A stretch of 5,917 nucleotides of DNA, taken from assembly GCA_023426345.1 (NCBI GenBank), contig JAFAAX010000073.1, forward strand, positions 1 through 5,917, given 5' to 3'. Source of the stretch: Actinomycetes bacterium (lineage in GTDB: Bacteria > Actinomycetota > Actinomycetes > Actinomycetales > Actinomycetaceae). Of this stretch, positions 1 through 5,831 are shown piece by piece. The notes beneath the pieces are model-generated. The model did no database searches. It saw only the letters and a list, made by a program, of their open reading frames with translations, and had not been told where the DNA came from. The stretch's first letter is position 1. Every line of letters begins with the position of its first letter. The position numbers and the translations under genes are program-made.

Positions 1-2025
1 GTCATAGGGTCTGGCCTGTCCGAGCACGCCGGGCGCGGCGGCGGAGCCGGCCAGGACGCCTCCGATGTGCCACGGCTGGGCCGGGACGCCGGCGCGCAGC
101 GCGTCGAGGACCTCCTCCGAGGGCCGCGACTGCGCGGAGACGAGGCCGGCGGGCACGGTCCCCTCGGGATGGGCCACCATGCCCGTCTCGAAGATCGCCA
201 CGGAGGACGCGCCGCGCGCGGCGTTGCGTCCCGCGACGTCGAGCAGCGTGTCCAGGATCGAGGTGCGCAGCCAGGGGGCGTCGTCGGCCAGCGGGTTGCG
301 CAGCCGCAGCGCGCGCCGGCGCGGATCCGCGTCGGGCAGCCGCTGGCGGTCGTGGGAGTCGGAGAGGAACGGATAGGACTCCACCTCGACGAGCCCGGAC
401 TGGGCCAGCGTGTCGGAGACGTCGCGGCGGGCGCGCTGGGCGGGGGTGAGCCCGCGGCCGGCGGAGGCCGTCGGCAGCACGGACGGGATCGCGTCGTATC
501 CGTCGAGGCGTGCGATCTCCTCGACCAGGTCGGCGGCGCCCGCAAGGTCGGGGCGCCAGCTCGGGGCCGCGACCTCCCAGGCCTCGTCGTCGTCCCGTCC
601 CGTCACGGCGCAGCCGATCCTCTCCAGCAGCTCGCGGATCCGCGCCGGCCCGTACTCGACGCCGATGAGCCGCCGGGGCTCGCCGACGCGCATCCGCACC
701 GGCGCCGGCGCGACGACGGCGTCGACGTCGGACACCGCCGGATCGGCGGTGCCGCCGCCGTAGTCGACGAGCAGGTCCACCGCCCGTTGGCATGCGACGG
801 GCGGCAGCTGGGGATCCGTCCCGCGCTCGAAGCGCTTCGAGGCCTCCGAGGGCAGGCGGTGGCGCCGGGCCGTGCGCGCGACGGACACGGCGTCGAAGTG
901 AGCGGCCTCCAGCAGGATGTCCGTCGTCTCGGCGCAGACCTCGGTGTCCGCGCCGCCCATCACGCCCGCCATGCCGATGATCCGGGAGCCTGGGCCCTCC
1001 GGCGAGTCGGTGATGAGCAGGTCCTCCAGGTCCAGCGCGCGGTCCTCGCCGTCGAGCGTCACCAGGCGCTCCCCGGGCGCCGCCCGGCGCACCACGATCG
1101 GGGCGGTCAGGGTCGACAGGTCGTAGGCGTGCATCGGCTGCCCGAGGTCGAGCATGACGTAGTTCGTCACGTCCACCGGTAGGGAGATCGAGCGCATGCC
1201 CGCCATCTCGAGGCGGTCCTTCATCCATGCGGGCGTCGGGGCCGCCGGATCGACGCCGCGCACGATCCGGGTGGCGAAGCGGTCGCAGCCGACGTGCCCG
1301 CGGATCGGAGCGGCGTCCTCCACGTCGACCGGGAAGCCGTCGGGCGTCGCCGCGGGGATCGGCTCCGGCAGGGCGTCGGGCAGGCCCGGATCCGTGAAGC
1401 GGGCGCCCGTCGCATGCGAGTACTCCCGGGCGACCCCGCGCATCGAGAAGCAGTAGCCCCGGTCCGGGGTGACGTTGATCTCCAGGACCTCCTCCCCCAG
1501 GCCGAGGAACGCGACCAGGTCCGACCCCGGCGCCGGGATCTCCCGGCCCGGATAGGCGCGGGTCAAGACGATGATGCCCGAGTGGTCCTCACCGATCCCG
1601 AGCTCGCGGGCCGAGCAGATCATCCCGTCGGAGATGTGCCCGTAGGTCTTGCGCGCCGCGATCGGGAACGGCCCGGGCAGGACCGCGCCGGGCAGCGAGA
1701 CGACCACCAGGTCGCCCTCGTCGAAGTTGTGCGCCCCGCAGATGATGCCCCGGCTGGGCAGGTCGGAGGGCTCCTTGCCGGTGCCGGGGGCGTCGTTGTG
1801 GGCGCCGACGTCGACGCGGCAGTAGTTGATGACCTTGCCGTTGTGCTGCGGCTCCGCGACGCGGGTGAGGACGCGGCCGACGACCAGCGGCCCGGTCACG
1901 CGGGCGGGGTGGATCGTCTCCTCCTCCAGTCCGACGCGGACCAGGGCGGCGGCCAGATCGGCCGCCGTGGTGCCATCGGGCACCTCGACGTGGTCGGACA
2001 GCCAGGACAGCGGGACCATCGGCAT
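1..2025 (-). CDS. pheT: Phenylalanyl-tRNA synthetase beta subunit (3' end beyond window)
   Basis: This is the large subunit of the cytoplasmic (alpha-beta)2 enzyme that charges tRNA-Phe; it carries the editing site and the tRNA-binding modules. The frame is open for 675 codons from the ATG at 2025 to the window edge with no stop. The family is about 800-860 aa, so roughly the last 150-180 residues, including the C-terminal anticodon-binding domain, lie outside. Visible domains in order: N-terminal MPMVPLSWLSDHV; EMAP-II-like tRNA-binding fold at about 45-155 (GPLVVGRV, ICGAHNF, ARKTYGHISDGMICSARELG); TPDRGYC at 186-192; B3/B4 editing domain at about 210-425 (DVTNYVMLDLGQPMHAYDL after Met268; RLPSEASKRFERG from 390); B5 domain from about 443 with SWRPDL; and the start of the B6/B7 synthetase-like core at about 530. 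The ATG lies one base after the pheS stop, so translation is probably coupled. I see no frameshift. Family assignment is very secure. Confidence 0.97.
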   Translation of the reverse strand, partial: MPMVPLSWLSDHVEVPDGTTAADLAAALVRVGLEEETIHPARVTGPLVVGRVLTRVAEPQHNGKVINYCRVDVGAHNDAPGTGKEPSDLPSRGIICGAHNFDEGDLVVVSLPGAVLPGPFPIAARKTYGHISDGMICSARELGIGEDHSGIIVLTRAYPGREIPAPGSDLVAFLGLGEEVLEINVTPDRGYCFSMRGVAREYSHATGARFTDPGLPDALPEPIPAATPDGFPVDVEDAAPIRGHVGCDRFATRIVRGVDPAAPTPAWMKDRLEMAGMRSISLPVDVTNYVMLDLGQPMHAYDLSTLTAPIVVRRAAPGERLVTLDGEDRALDLEDLLITDSPEGPGSRIIGMAGVMGGADTEVCAETTDILLEAAHFDAVSVARTARRHRLPSEASKRFERGTDPQLPPVACQRAVDLLVDYGGGTADPAVSDVDAVVAPAPVRMRVGEPRRLIGVEYGPARIRELLERIGCAVTGRDDDEAWEVAAPSWRPDLAGAADLVEEIARLDGYDAIPSVLPTASAGRGLTPAQRARRDVSDTLAQSGLVEVESYPFLSDSHDRQRLPDADPRRRALRLRNPLADDAPWLRTSILDTLLDVAGRNAARGASSVAIFETGMVAHPEGTVPAGLVSAQSRPSEEVLDALRAGVPAQPWHIGGVLAGSAAAPGVLGQARPYD

Positions 2026-2026
2026 G

Positions 2027-3112
2027 TCAGTTCCCCCTTCCGGTGAGGCCGAATTGCTCGGAGAAGCGGATGTCGCCCTCGACGATGTCGTGCATGTCGG
2101 CGATTCCGTGGCGCAGCATGACGGCCCGCTCGATGCCGACGCCGAAGGCGAAGCCCGAATAGACGTCCGGATCGATCCCGCAGGCGCGCAGCACCTGGGG
2201 ATTGACCATCCCGCAGCCGCCCCATTCGATCCAGCCGGCCCCTCCCTTCTTCTGGGGGAACCACAGGTCCATCTCCGCGGAGGGCTCCGTGAAGGGGAAG
2301 AAGCTCGGGCGCAGGCGCGTGCGGGCCTCCGGCCCGAACATGGCGCGCGCGAAGTGGTCGAGCGTGCCCTTGAGGTTCGCCATGGTCAGGCCGACGTCCA
2401 CCGCCAGGCCCTCGCATTGGTGGAAGACCGGCGTGTGGGTGGGATCCAGCGCGTCGGCGCGGAAGACCTTGCCCGGGCAGGCGATGTAGAGCGGCACGCC
2501 GCGCTCGATCATCGCGCGCGACTGGACGGGCGACGTGTGCGTGCGCATCACCAGGTGCCCGTCCTCCTCGTCCTCCCCCCCGATCGAGCGGCCGTCGACG
2601 TAGAGCGTGTCCTGCATCTGGCGGGCGGGGTGGTCGATGTCGAAGTTCAGCGAGTCGAAGTTGAACCACTCGTGCTCGATCTCCGGCCCCTCCGCGATCT
2701 CCCAGCCCATCGCGACGAAGAAGTCCGCGACCTCCTCCATGAGGGTCTCGATCGGGTGGCGCGCGCCCAGCGGCACGCGCCGCGTCGGGAGCGTGACGTC
2801 CACGGCCTCCTCGACGAGGGACTGGGCCTCGTGCTCGGCCTCGAGCATCGCCCGTCGGGCGTCCAGGGCGTCCGTGAGCGCATGCCGGGCGCCGCCCAGC
2901 GATCGTCCCGCCGCCCCGCGGTCCGACGGGTCCAGGGACCCGATCGTGCGGTTCGCGGCGACCAGGGGGGCGTGGTCCCCGAGCAGCGCGGTCCGCACGC
3001 GCGCGAGGCCGTCCAGCGTGTCGGCCCGCGCGATGTCGGCCAGCCCCGCGTCGACGAGGGCGGCCACGGCGGATGTGTCCAGCGGATTGAGCTCGGGGAC
3101 GGTGTCAGCCAT
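2027..3112 (-). CDS. pheS: Phenylalanyl-tRNA synthetase alpha subunit
   Basis: This is the catalytic subunit of the class II synthetase that activates phenylalanine with ATP and transfers it to tRNA-Phe. The protein is 361 aa, normal for actinobacterial PheS. Residues 1-105 form the N-terminal coiled-coil tRNA-binding arm, with a charged heptad-like stretch at about 70-105. The catalytic core starts near 112. HPIETLMEEV (119-128) opens the core and EHEWFNFDSLN (146-156) follows. Motif 2 includes MRTHTSPVQSRAM (189-201), CPGKVFRAD (212-220) and HTPVFHQCEG (226-235). Motif 3 includes GCGMVNPQVLRACGI (299-313) and GFAFGVGIER (320-329), where Ala322 matches the phenylalanine-pocket alanine of the family. 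I chose the ATG at 3112 because GAGGAAG lies 6 nt upstream and MADTVPELNPLD begins like the family. An in-frame ATG at 3250 would add 46 low-complexity residues and run through the promoter region. It is first in an operon with pheT, one base apart. Confidence 0.97.
   Translation of the reverse strand: MADTVPELNPLDTSAVAALVDAGLADIARADTLDGLARVRTALLGDHAPLVAANRTIGSLDPSDRGAAGRSLGGARHALTDALDARRAMLEAEHEAQSLVEEAVDVTLPTRRVPLGARHPIETLMEEVADFFVAMGWEIAEGPEIEHEWFNFDSLNFDIDHPARQMQDTLYVDGRSIGGEDEEDGHLVMRTHTSPVQSRAMIERGVPLYIACPGKVFRADALDPTHTPVFHQCEGLAVDVGLTMANLKGTLDHFARAMFGPEARTRLRPSFFPFTEPSAEMDLWFPQKKGGAGWIEWGGCGMVNPQVLRACGIDPDVYSGFAFGVGIERAVMLRHGIADMHDIVEGDIRFSEQFGLTGRGN
2032..2038 (-). promoter_or_regulatory. 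Ribosome binding site of pheT, inside the end of pheS
   Basis: On the minus strand the last pheS codons read GGA AGG GGG AAC TGA and provide a purine-rich AGGGGGA about 6 nt before the pheT ATG at 2025. It is not a perfect anti-16S match but is the only candidate, and with a one-base stop-to-start gap reinitiation is likely to help. The SD is written by the Arg359-Gly360 codons. Arg359 uses AGG, a codon generally rare in high-GC actinobacteria. Confidence 0.6.
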
Positions 3113-3118
3113 GTCCTG

Positions 3119-3125
3119 CTTCCTC
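3119..3125 (-). promoter_or_regulatory. Ribosome binding site of pheS
   Basis: The minus strand reads GAGGAAG, then 6 nt, then the ATG at 3112. This is a near-consensus Shine-Dalgarno at standard spacing, and it decides the pheS start against the upstream in-frame ATG at 3250, which has no such site. Confidence 0.8.
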
Positions 3126-3138
3126 GGTCGGGGATCCT

Positions 3139-3160
3139 GCCGGCGCCTGGGCGCGCCGGC
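3139..3160 (-). repeat. Perfect 8-bp inverted repeat in the pheS leader
   Basis: GCCGGCGC at 3139-3146 and its exact reverse complement GCGCCGGC at 3153-3160 flank a 6-nt loop (3147-3152). The stem is entirely G:C. Outside it, GGGA (3131-3134) could pair with TCCC (3161-3164) across a 4-nt one-sided bulge. It sits between the predicted pheS -10 box and its SD, so it would form at or very near the 5' end of the pheST mRNA. No T/U run follows on either strand, so it does not look like an intrinsic terminator. A role in mRNA stability or leader control is inference. GC-only palindromes also arise by chance in DNA this rich in G+C. Confidence 0.55.
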
Positions 3161-3165
3161 TCCCC

Positions 3166-3171
3166 ATGATA
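3166..3171 (-). promoter_or_regulatory. Candidate -10 box of the pheST operon
   Basis: The minus strand reads TATCAT, which fits the actinobacterial TANNNT housekeeping sigma -10 pattern and is the most AT-rich spot in this gap. Transcription would start near 3159-3160, giving a leader of about 47 nt. A weak -35-like CGGACC lies 16 nt upstream. There is no sign of a leader peptide with repeated Phe codons or of a T-box. Confidence 0.5.
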
Positions 3172-3211
3172 GTGCGTGCCCCGCAGCGGTCCGCCGGCGC
3201 GTCCGCGCGCG

Positions 3212-3217
3212 TAGGCT
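3212..3217 (+). promoter_or_regulatory. Candidate -10 box of panB
   Basis: TAGGCT fits TANNNT and is followed by GGG, as are the candidate boxes in front of map and (as GG) ppgK. A start near 3224 would give a leader of about 29 nt that contains the panB SD. No clear TTGACA-like -35 is visible at 16-18 bp. The box faces away from the pheS promoter, with 40 bp between the two hexamers. Confidence 0.5.
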
Positions 3218-3241
3218 GGGGCCGCTCGTCCCCGATCCTCT

Positions 3242-3247
3242 GAGGAG
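3242..3247 (+). promoter_or_regulatory. Ribosome binding site of panB
   Basis: GAGGAG is a strong Shine-Dalgarno sequence 5 nt upstream of the ATG at 3253 and supports that start. Confidence 0.8.
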
Positions 3248-3252
3248 CACCG

Positions 3253-4104
3253 ATGTCCTCCGCCCCCGTCCCGTCCCGCTCCGCCGAGTCCCAGTCCGCC
3301 CCCTCCCCGGCGCGCCGCGTCCGCGTCCAGCACCTCGCGCGCGCCAAGCGCGAGGGGCGGCGCCTCACCATGCTCACCGCCTACGACGCGCTCACCGCCC
3401 CGATCCTCGAGTCGGCGGGCGTCGACATGCTGCTCATCGGCGACTCCCTGGGCAACGTCATGCTCGGCCACGGCTCCACGATCCCCGTCACCCTGGAGGA
3501 CATGGAGCGCGCGACCGCCGCCGTGGCCCGCTCGACGTCGCGCGCGCTCATCGTGGCGGACCTGCCGTTCGGCTCCTACGAGGCCTCGCCCGAGCAGGCC
3601 TTCGCGTCCTCCGCCCAGCTGATGAAGGCCGGCGCCCACGCCGTCAAGCTCGAGGGCGGGGCGCCCCGCGCGGCCGCCGTCCGCCTCCTCTCCGAGGGCG
3701 GGATCCCCGTCGTCGGCCATCTGGGCTACACCCCGCAGTCGGAGAACGCCCTGGGGGGCCCGCGGATGCAGGGACGGGGGGACGCCGCCTCCCGCATGCT
3801 CGCCGACGCCCGCGCCCTGGAGGAGGCCGGCGCGGTGGCCATCGTCCTGGAGATGGTGCCCGCCGACGTCGCGGGCGACCTCACCCGGGCGCTCGCCGTG
3901 CCGACCATCGGCATCGGGGCGGGTCCCGACACCGACGGCCAGGTCCTCGTGTGGTCCGACATGGCCGGCATGGCCGGGTGGACCCCGTCGTTCGTCCGGC
4001 GCTTCGGCGAGCTGGGCGAGGCCCTGCGCGCGGCGGCCTCCGCCTATGTCAGCGCCGTGGCCGACGGCTCGTTCCCCGACCCCGAGCACTTCCACGAGCA
4101 CTGA
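3253..4104 (+). CDS. panB: 3-methyl-2-oxobutanoate hydroxymethyltransferase (ketopantoate hydroxymethyltransferase)
   Basis: This enzyme transfers a hydroxymethyl group from 5,10-methylenetetrahydrofolate to 2-oxoisovalerate, making ketopantoate in the first committed step of pantothenate and coenzyme A synthesis; it is cytosolic. The protein is 283 aa, normal for this TIM-barrel family. After a Ser/Pro/Ala-rich start (1-20) comes RRVRVQHLARAKREGRRLTM and LTAYD (41-45). The metal and substrate residues are in place: D64 in GDSLGNVMLG, D103 in VADLPFGSYE, E134 in VKLEGG, H156 in VGHLGYTPQS, E200 in IVLEMVP, then GIGAG (220-224). The usual GPDCDGQ reads GPDTDGQ (224-230), a mild change outside the acidic catalytic residues. 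A good SD supports the ATG. map follows after 22 bp. No panC, panD or panE is in the window, so the rest of the pathway must be elsewhere. Confidence 0.97.
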   Translation: MSSAPVPSRSAESQSAPSPARRVRVQHLARAKREGRRLTMLTAYDALTAPILESAGVDMLLIGDSLGNVMLGHGSTIPVTLEDMERATAAVARSTSRALIVADLPFGSYEASPEQAFASSAQLMKAGAHAVKLEGGAPRAAAVRLLSEGGIPVVGHLGYTPQSENALGGPRMQGRGDAASRMLADARALEEAGAVAIVLEMVPADVAGDLTRALAVPTIGIGAGPDTDGQVLVWSDMAGMAGWTPSFVRRFGELGEALRAAASAYVSAVADGSFPDPEHFHEH

Positions 4105-4114
4105 GCGGGAGAAC

Positions 4115-4120
4115 TAGGGT
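4115..4120 (+). promoter_or_regulatory. Candidate -10 box for a leaderless map transcript
   Basis: TAGGGT fits the actinobacterial TANNNT -10 pattern and ends exactly 6 nt before the map ATG at 4127. Transcription would therefore start at or within a base or two of the A of the start codon. The gap between box and ATG (GGGGGC) has no properly spaced SD; its G-run abuts the ATG. The box starts 10 nt after the panB stop. No clear -35 is seen. Confidence 0.55.
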
Positions 4121-4126
4121 GGGGGC

Positions 4127-5014
4127 ATGATCGAAGCCTCCGCACTGGCCGCCCGCGCTCCGCTGGGCACGGCCGTCCCCGGGCGCGTCTCCGCGCGACG
4201 CGCCGTCCCCGAGCACATCGAGCGCCCGGAGTACATGTTCCACGACGGCCCGGAGGTGGTCACCGCCTCCGACGTCAAGGACGCGGAGACGATCGAGAGG
4301 ATCCGGCGGGCGGGGCGCATCGCCGCGCAGGCGATCGAGGTGGCCGGCGCCGCCGTGCGCCCCGGCGTCACCACCGACGAGCTCGACCGCCTCGCCCACG
4401 AGTTCATCATCTCCCAGGACGCCTATCCGTCGTGCCTGGGCTACATGGGGTTCCCGAAGGCGATCTGCACCTCCGTCAACGAGGTGATCTGCCACGGCAT
4501 CCCCGACGACCGCCGCCTGGAGGAGGGCGACATCGTCAACCTGGACATCACGGCCTACAAGGACGGCGTCCACGGGGACACGTGCGCGATGTTCGAGGTC
4601 GGCGCCGTCGACGAGGAGTCCCACCTGCTCATCGAGCGCACCCGCGAGGCGATGATGCGCGGCATCCGCGCCTGCCGCCCCGGCCGCGAGCTCAACGTCA
4701 TCGGCCGGGTCATCGAGTCCTACGCGAAGCGGTTCGACTACGGCGTGGTCCGCGACTACACGGGGCACGGCGTGGGAGAGGCCTTCCACTCGGGCCTCAT
4801 CGTCCCCCACTACGACGCCGCGCCGATGTACTCCACCGTCATGGAGCCCGGAATGGTCTTCACCGTCGAGCCCATGCTCACCCTCGGCACGGTCGAGTGG
4901 GAGCAGTGGGACAACGGGTGGACGGTGGTCACCGCCGACCGCTCGCGCACCGCGCAGTTCGAGCACACGATCGTCGTCACGGACGAGGGGCCCGAGATCC
5001 TCACTCTCGCCTGA
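4127..5014 (+). CDS. map: Methionine aminopeptidase, type Ic
   Basis: This metalloprotease removes the initiator methionine from nascent proteins when the second residue is small. The protein is 295 aa: an N-terminal extension of about 45 residues (with ERPEYMF at 32-38, a hallmark of the extended actinobacterial type Ic form), then the pita-bread catalytic domain. All five metal ligands are present: D140 (NLDIT), D151 (HGDTC), H214 (TGHGVG), E248 (TVEPM) and E279 (QFEHT). The catalytic-site histidines H123 (CHGIP) and H221 (FHSG) are also present. The sequence closely resembles what I recall of mycobacterial MapB. I chose the ATG at 4127 because the RPEY-type extension is in frame with it and a TANNNT box sits at leaderless spacing. 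No SD is present. It lies 22 bp after panB and 67 bp before ppgK. The product acts on new proteins generally, so the neighbours do not imply a special substrate. Confidence 0.97.
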   Translation: MIEASALAARAPLGTAVPGRVSARRAVPEHIERPEYMFHDGPEVVTASDVKDAETIERIRRAGRIAAQAIEVAGAAVRPGVTTDELDRLAHEFIISQDAYPSCLGYMGFPKAICTSVNEVICHGIPDDRRLEEGDIVNLDITAYKDGVHGDTCAMFEVGAVDEESHLLIERTREAMMRGIRACRPGRELNVIGRVIESYAKRFDYGVVRDYTGHGVGEAFHSGLIVPHYDAAPMYSTVMEPGMVFTVEPMLTLGTVEWEQWDNGWTVVTADRSRTAQFEHTIVVTDEGPEILTLA

Positions 5015-5026
5015 CCGGCGCTGGGC

Positions 5027-5032
5027 TACGCT
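5027..5032 (+). promoter_or_regulatory. Candidate -10 box of ppgK
   Basis: TACGCT, preceded by GGC and followed by GG, lies 13 nt after the map stop and fits TANNNT. A start near 5039 would leave a leader of about 43 nt with the ppgK SD in it. The -35 region (around 5004-5009) is unremarkable and lies inside the end of map. No intrinsic terminator is visible between map and ppgK, so read-through from map is also possible. Confidence 0.45.
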
Positions 5033-5072
5033 GGATCCGCATCATCGGCAGCACTCACACCATGTCAGTCAC

Positions 5073-5079
5073 GGAGGAA
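5073..5079 (+). promoter_or_regulatory. Ribosome binding site of ppgK
   Basis: GGAGGAA has its GGAGG core ending 4 nt before the ATG at 5082. It is a strong match at slightly short spacing, and it selects 5082 over the out-of-frame ATG at 5062. Confidence 0.75.
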
Positions 5080-5081
5080 CC

Positions 5082-5831
5082 ATGGCAGCCCAGGCGTGCG
5101 GGATCGACATCGGCGGATCGGGCGTCAAGGGCGCCCTGGTCGATCTGGAGACGGGGGAGCTCACCAGCGAGCGGGTGCGCATCCCCACCCCCCAGCCGTC
5201 CACACCGGACGCCGTCGCCGAGACCTGTCGCGAGGTGCTCGCCCAGTTGGGCGTCGGACCCGAGACCCCCGTCGGCATCACGTTCCCCGCCCCGATCGTC
5301 CACAACGTCGTCACCTTCATGGCGAACCTCGATCAGGCATGGGTCGGGGTGGACGTCAACGCGCTCATGCTGCGCCATCTCGGCCGCCCCGTCACCGCGC
5401 TCAACGACGCCGACGCGGCCGGCCTGGCCGAGGTCGCCTTCGGCGCGGCGAAGGGCGTCACCGGCGAGGTGATCGTCACGACGCTCGGCACGGGCATCGG
5501 CTCGGCGATCGTCGTCGACGGGACCCTGGTGCCCAACACGGAGCTCGGCCACCTCGAGCTCGACGGGCACGACGCCGAGTCGCGCGCCTCCGCGGGGCAG
5601 CGCACGCGCCGCAAGCTGTCCTGGAAGAAGTGGGCGAAGCGCCTCCAGCGCTACTACTCCCACCTCGAGATGCTCTTCTCCCCCGACCTATTCGTGGTCG
5701 GCGGCGGCGTCTCCTCCAACCACGAGAAGTGGATGCCGCTGCTGCATCTCGCCACGCCGATGGTCCCCGCGACGCTCCTCAACACGGCGGGCATCGTCGG
5801 CGCCGCCTACGAGGCGTCGCGGCGGGCCTGA
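5082..5831 (+). CDS. ppgK: Polyphosphate glucokinase
   Basis: This cytosolic ROK-family kinase makes glucose 6-phosphate from glucose using inorganic polyphosphate, and often ATP as well. The protein is 249 aa, typical for the family. GIDIGGSGVKGA (7-18) is the phosphate-1 loop. LNDADAAG (107-114) holds the catalytic Asp109. TTLGTGIGSA (133-142) is the phosphate-2 loop. ELGHLELDGHDAE (154-166) is the glucose-binding segment, with E154 and H157. The cysteine-rich zinc motif of many ROK glucokinases is absent, as expected for PpgK. A basic/aromatic stretch follows (RTRRKLSWKKWAKRLQRYY, 174-192), characteristic of PpgK and a plausible polyphosphate-contact surface. VVGGGVSSNHEKW (205-217) is the adenosine-region motif. 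The start is set by the SD at 5073. The stop overlaps the next ATG by one base (TGATG), so the two are probably co-translated. Regulation of the unit by phosphate or carbon cannot be read from the sequence. Confidence 0.96.
   Translation: MAAQACGIDIGGSGVKGALVDLETGELTSERVRIPTPQPSTPDAVAETCREVLAQLGVGPETPVGITFPAPIVHNVVTFMANLDQAWVGVDVNALMLRHLGRPVTALNDADAAGLAEVAFGAAKGVTGEVIVTTLGTGIGSAIVVDGTLVPNTELGHLELDGHDAESRASAGQRTRRKLSWKKWAKRLQRYYSHLEMLFSPDLFVVGGGVSSNHEKWMPLLHLATPMVPATLLNTAGIVGAAYEASRRA

Noticed and set aside
2..1228. 408-codon open frame on the minus strand inside pheT
   Set aside because: It is an out-of-frame shadow: an Arg/Gly/Pro-rich translation with no domain, over the same DNA as the PheT frame, which gives recognisable B3/B4, B5 and B6/B7 domains.
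3113..3159. T-box or Phe-codon attenuator in front of pheS
   Set aside because: The predicted leader is only about 47 nt, too short for a T-box; there is no Phe-rich leader ORF and no terminator/antiterminator pair.
3131..3164. Intrinsic terminator between pheS and panB
   Set aside because: The hairpin has no T-run on either strand, and the two genes diverge, so no transcript needs to end here.
1826..3169. 447-codon plus-strand open frame antisense to pheT and pheS
   Set aside because: Low-complexity composition and no family resemblance; it results from the scarcity of stop codons opposite GC-rich genes. The same applies to plus-strand frames at 67-1182, 1294-2046 and 2607-4130.
3113..3250. 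Upstream in-frame ATG at 3250 as the pheS start
   Set aside because: It would add 46 Arg/Gly/Ala-rich residues not found in PheS proteins, overlap both divergent promoters, and lacks an SD; the ATG at 3112 has a good one.
4049..4966. 305-codon minus-strand open frame antisense to map
   Set aside because: Its translation is Val/Gly/Asp/Ala-rich without domains and lies wholly opposite a well-supported gene.
5062..5083. ATG at 5062 as ppgK start or as a small upstream ORF
   Set aside because: It is out of frame with ppgK by 20 nt, has no SD of its own, and leads into the low-complexity shadow frame.
4432..5472. 346-codon plus-strand open frame across the map/ppgK junction
   Set aside because: It is a +1/+2 shadow of map and ppgK with an Arg/His/Pro-rich translation, whereas the map and ppgK frames contain complete catalytic motifs.
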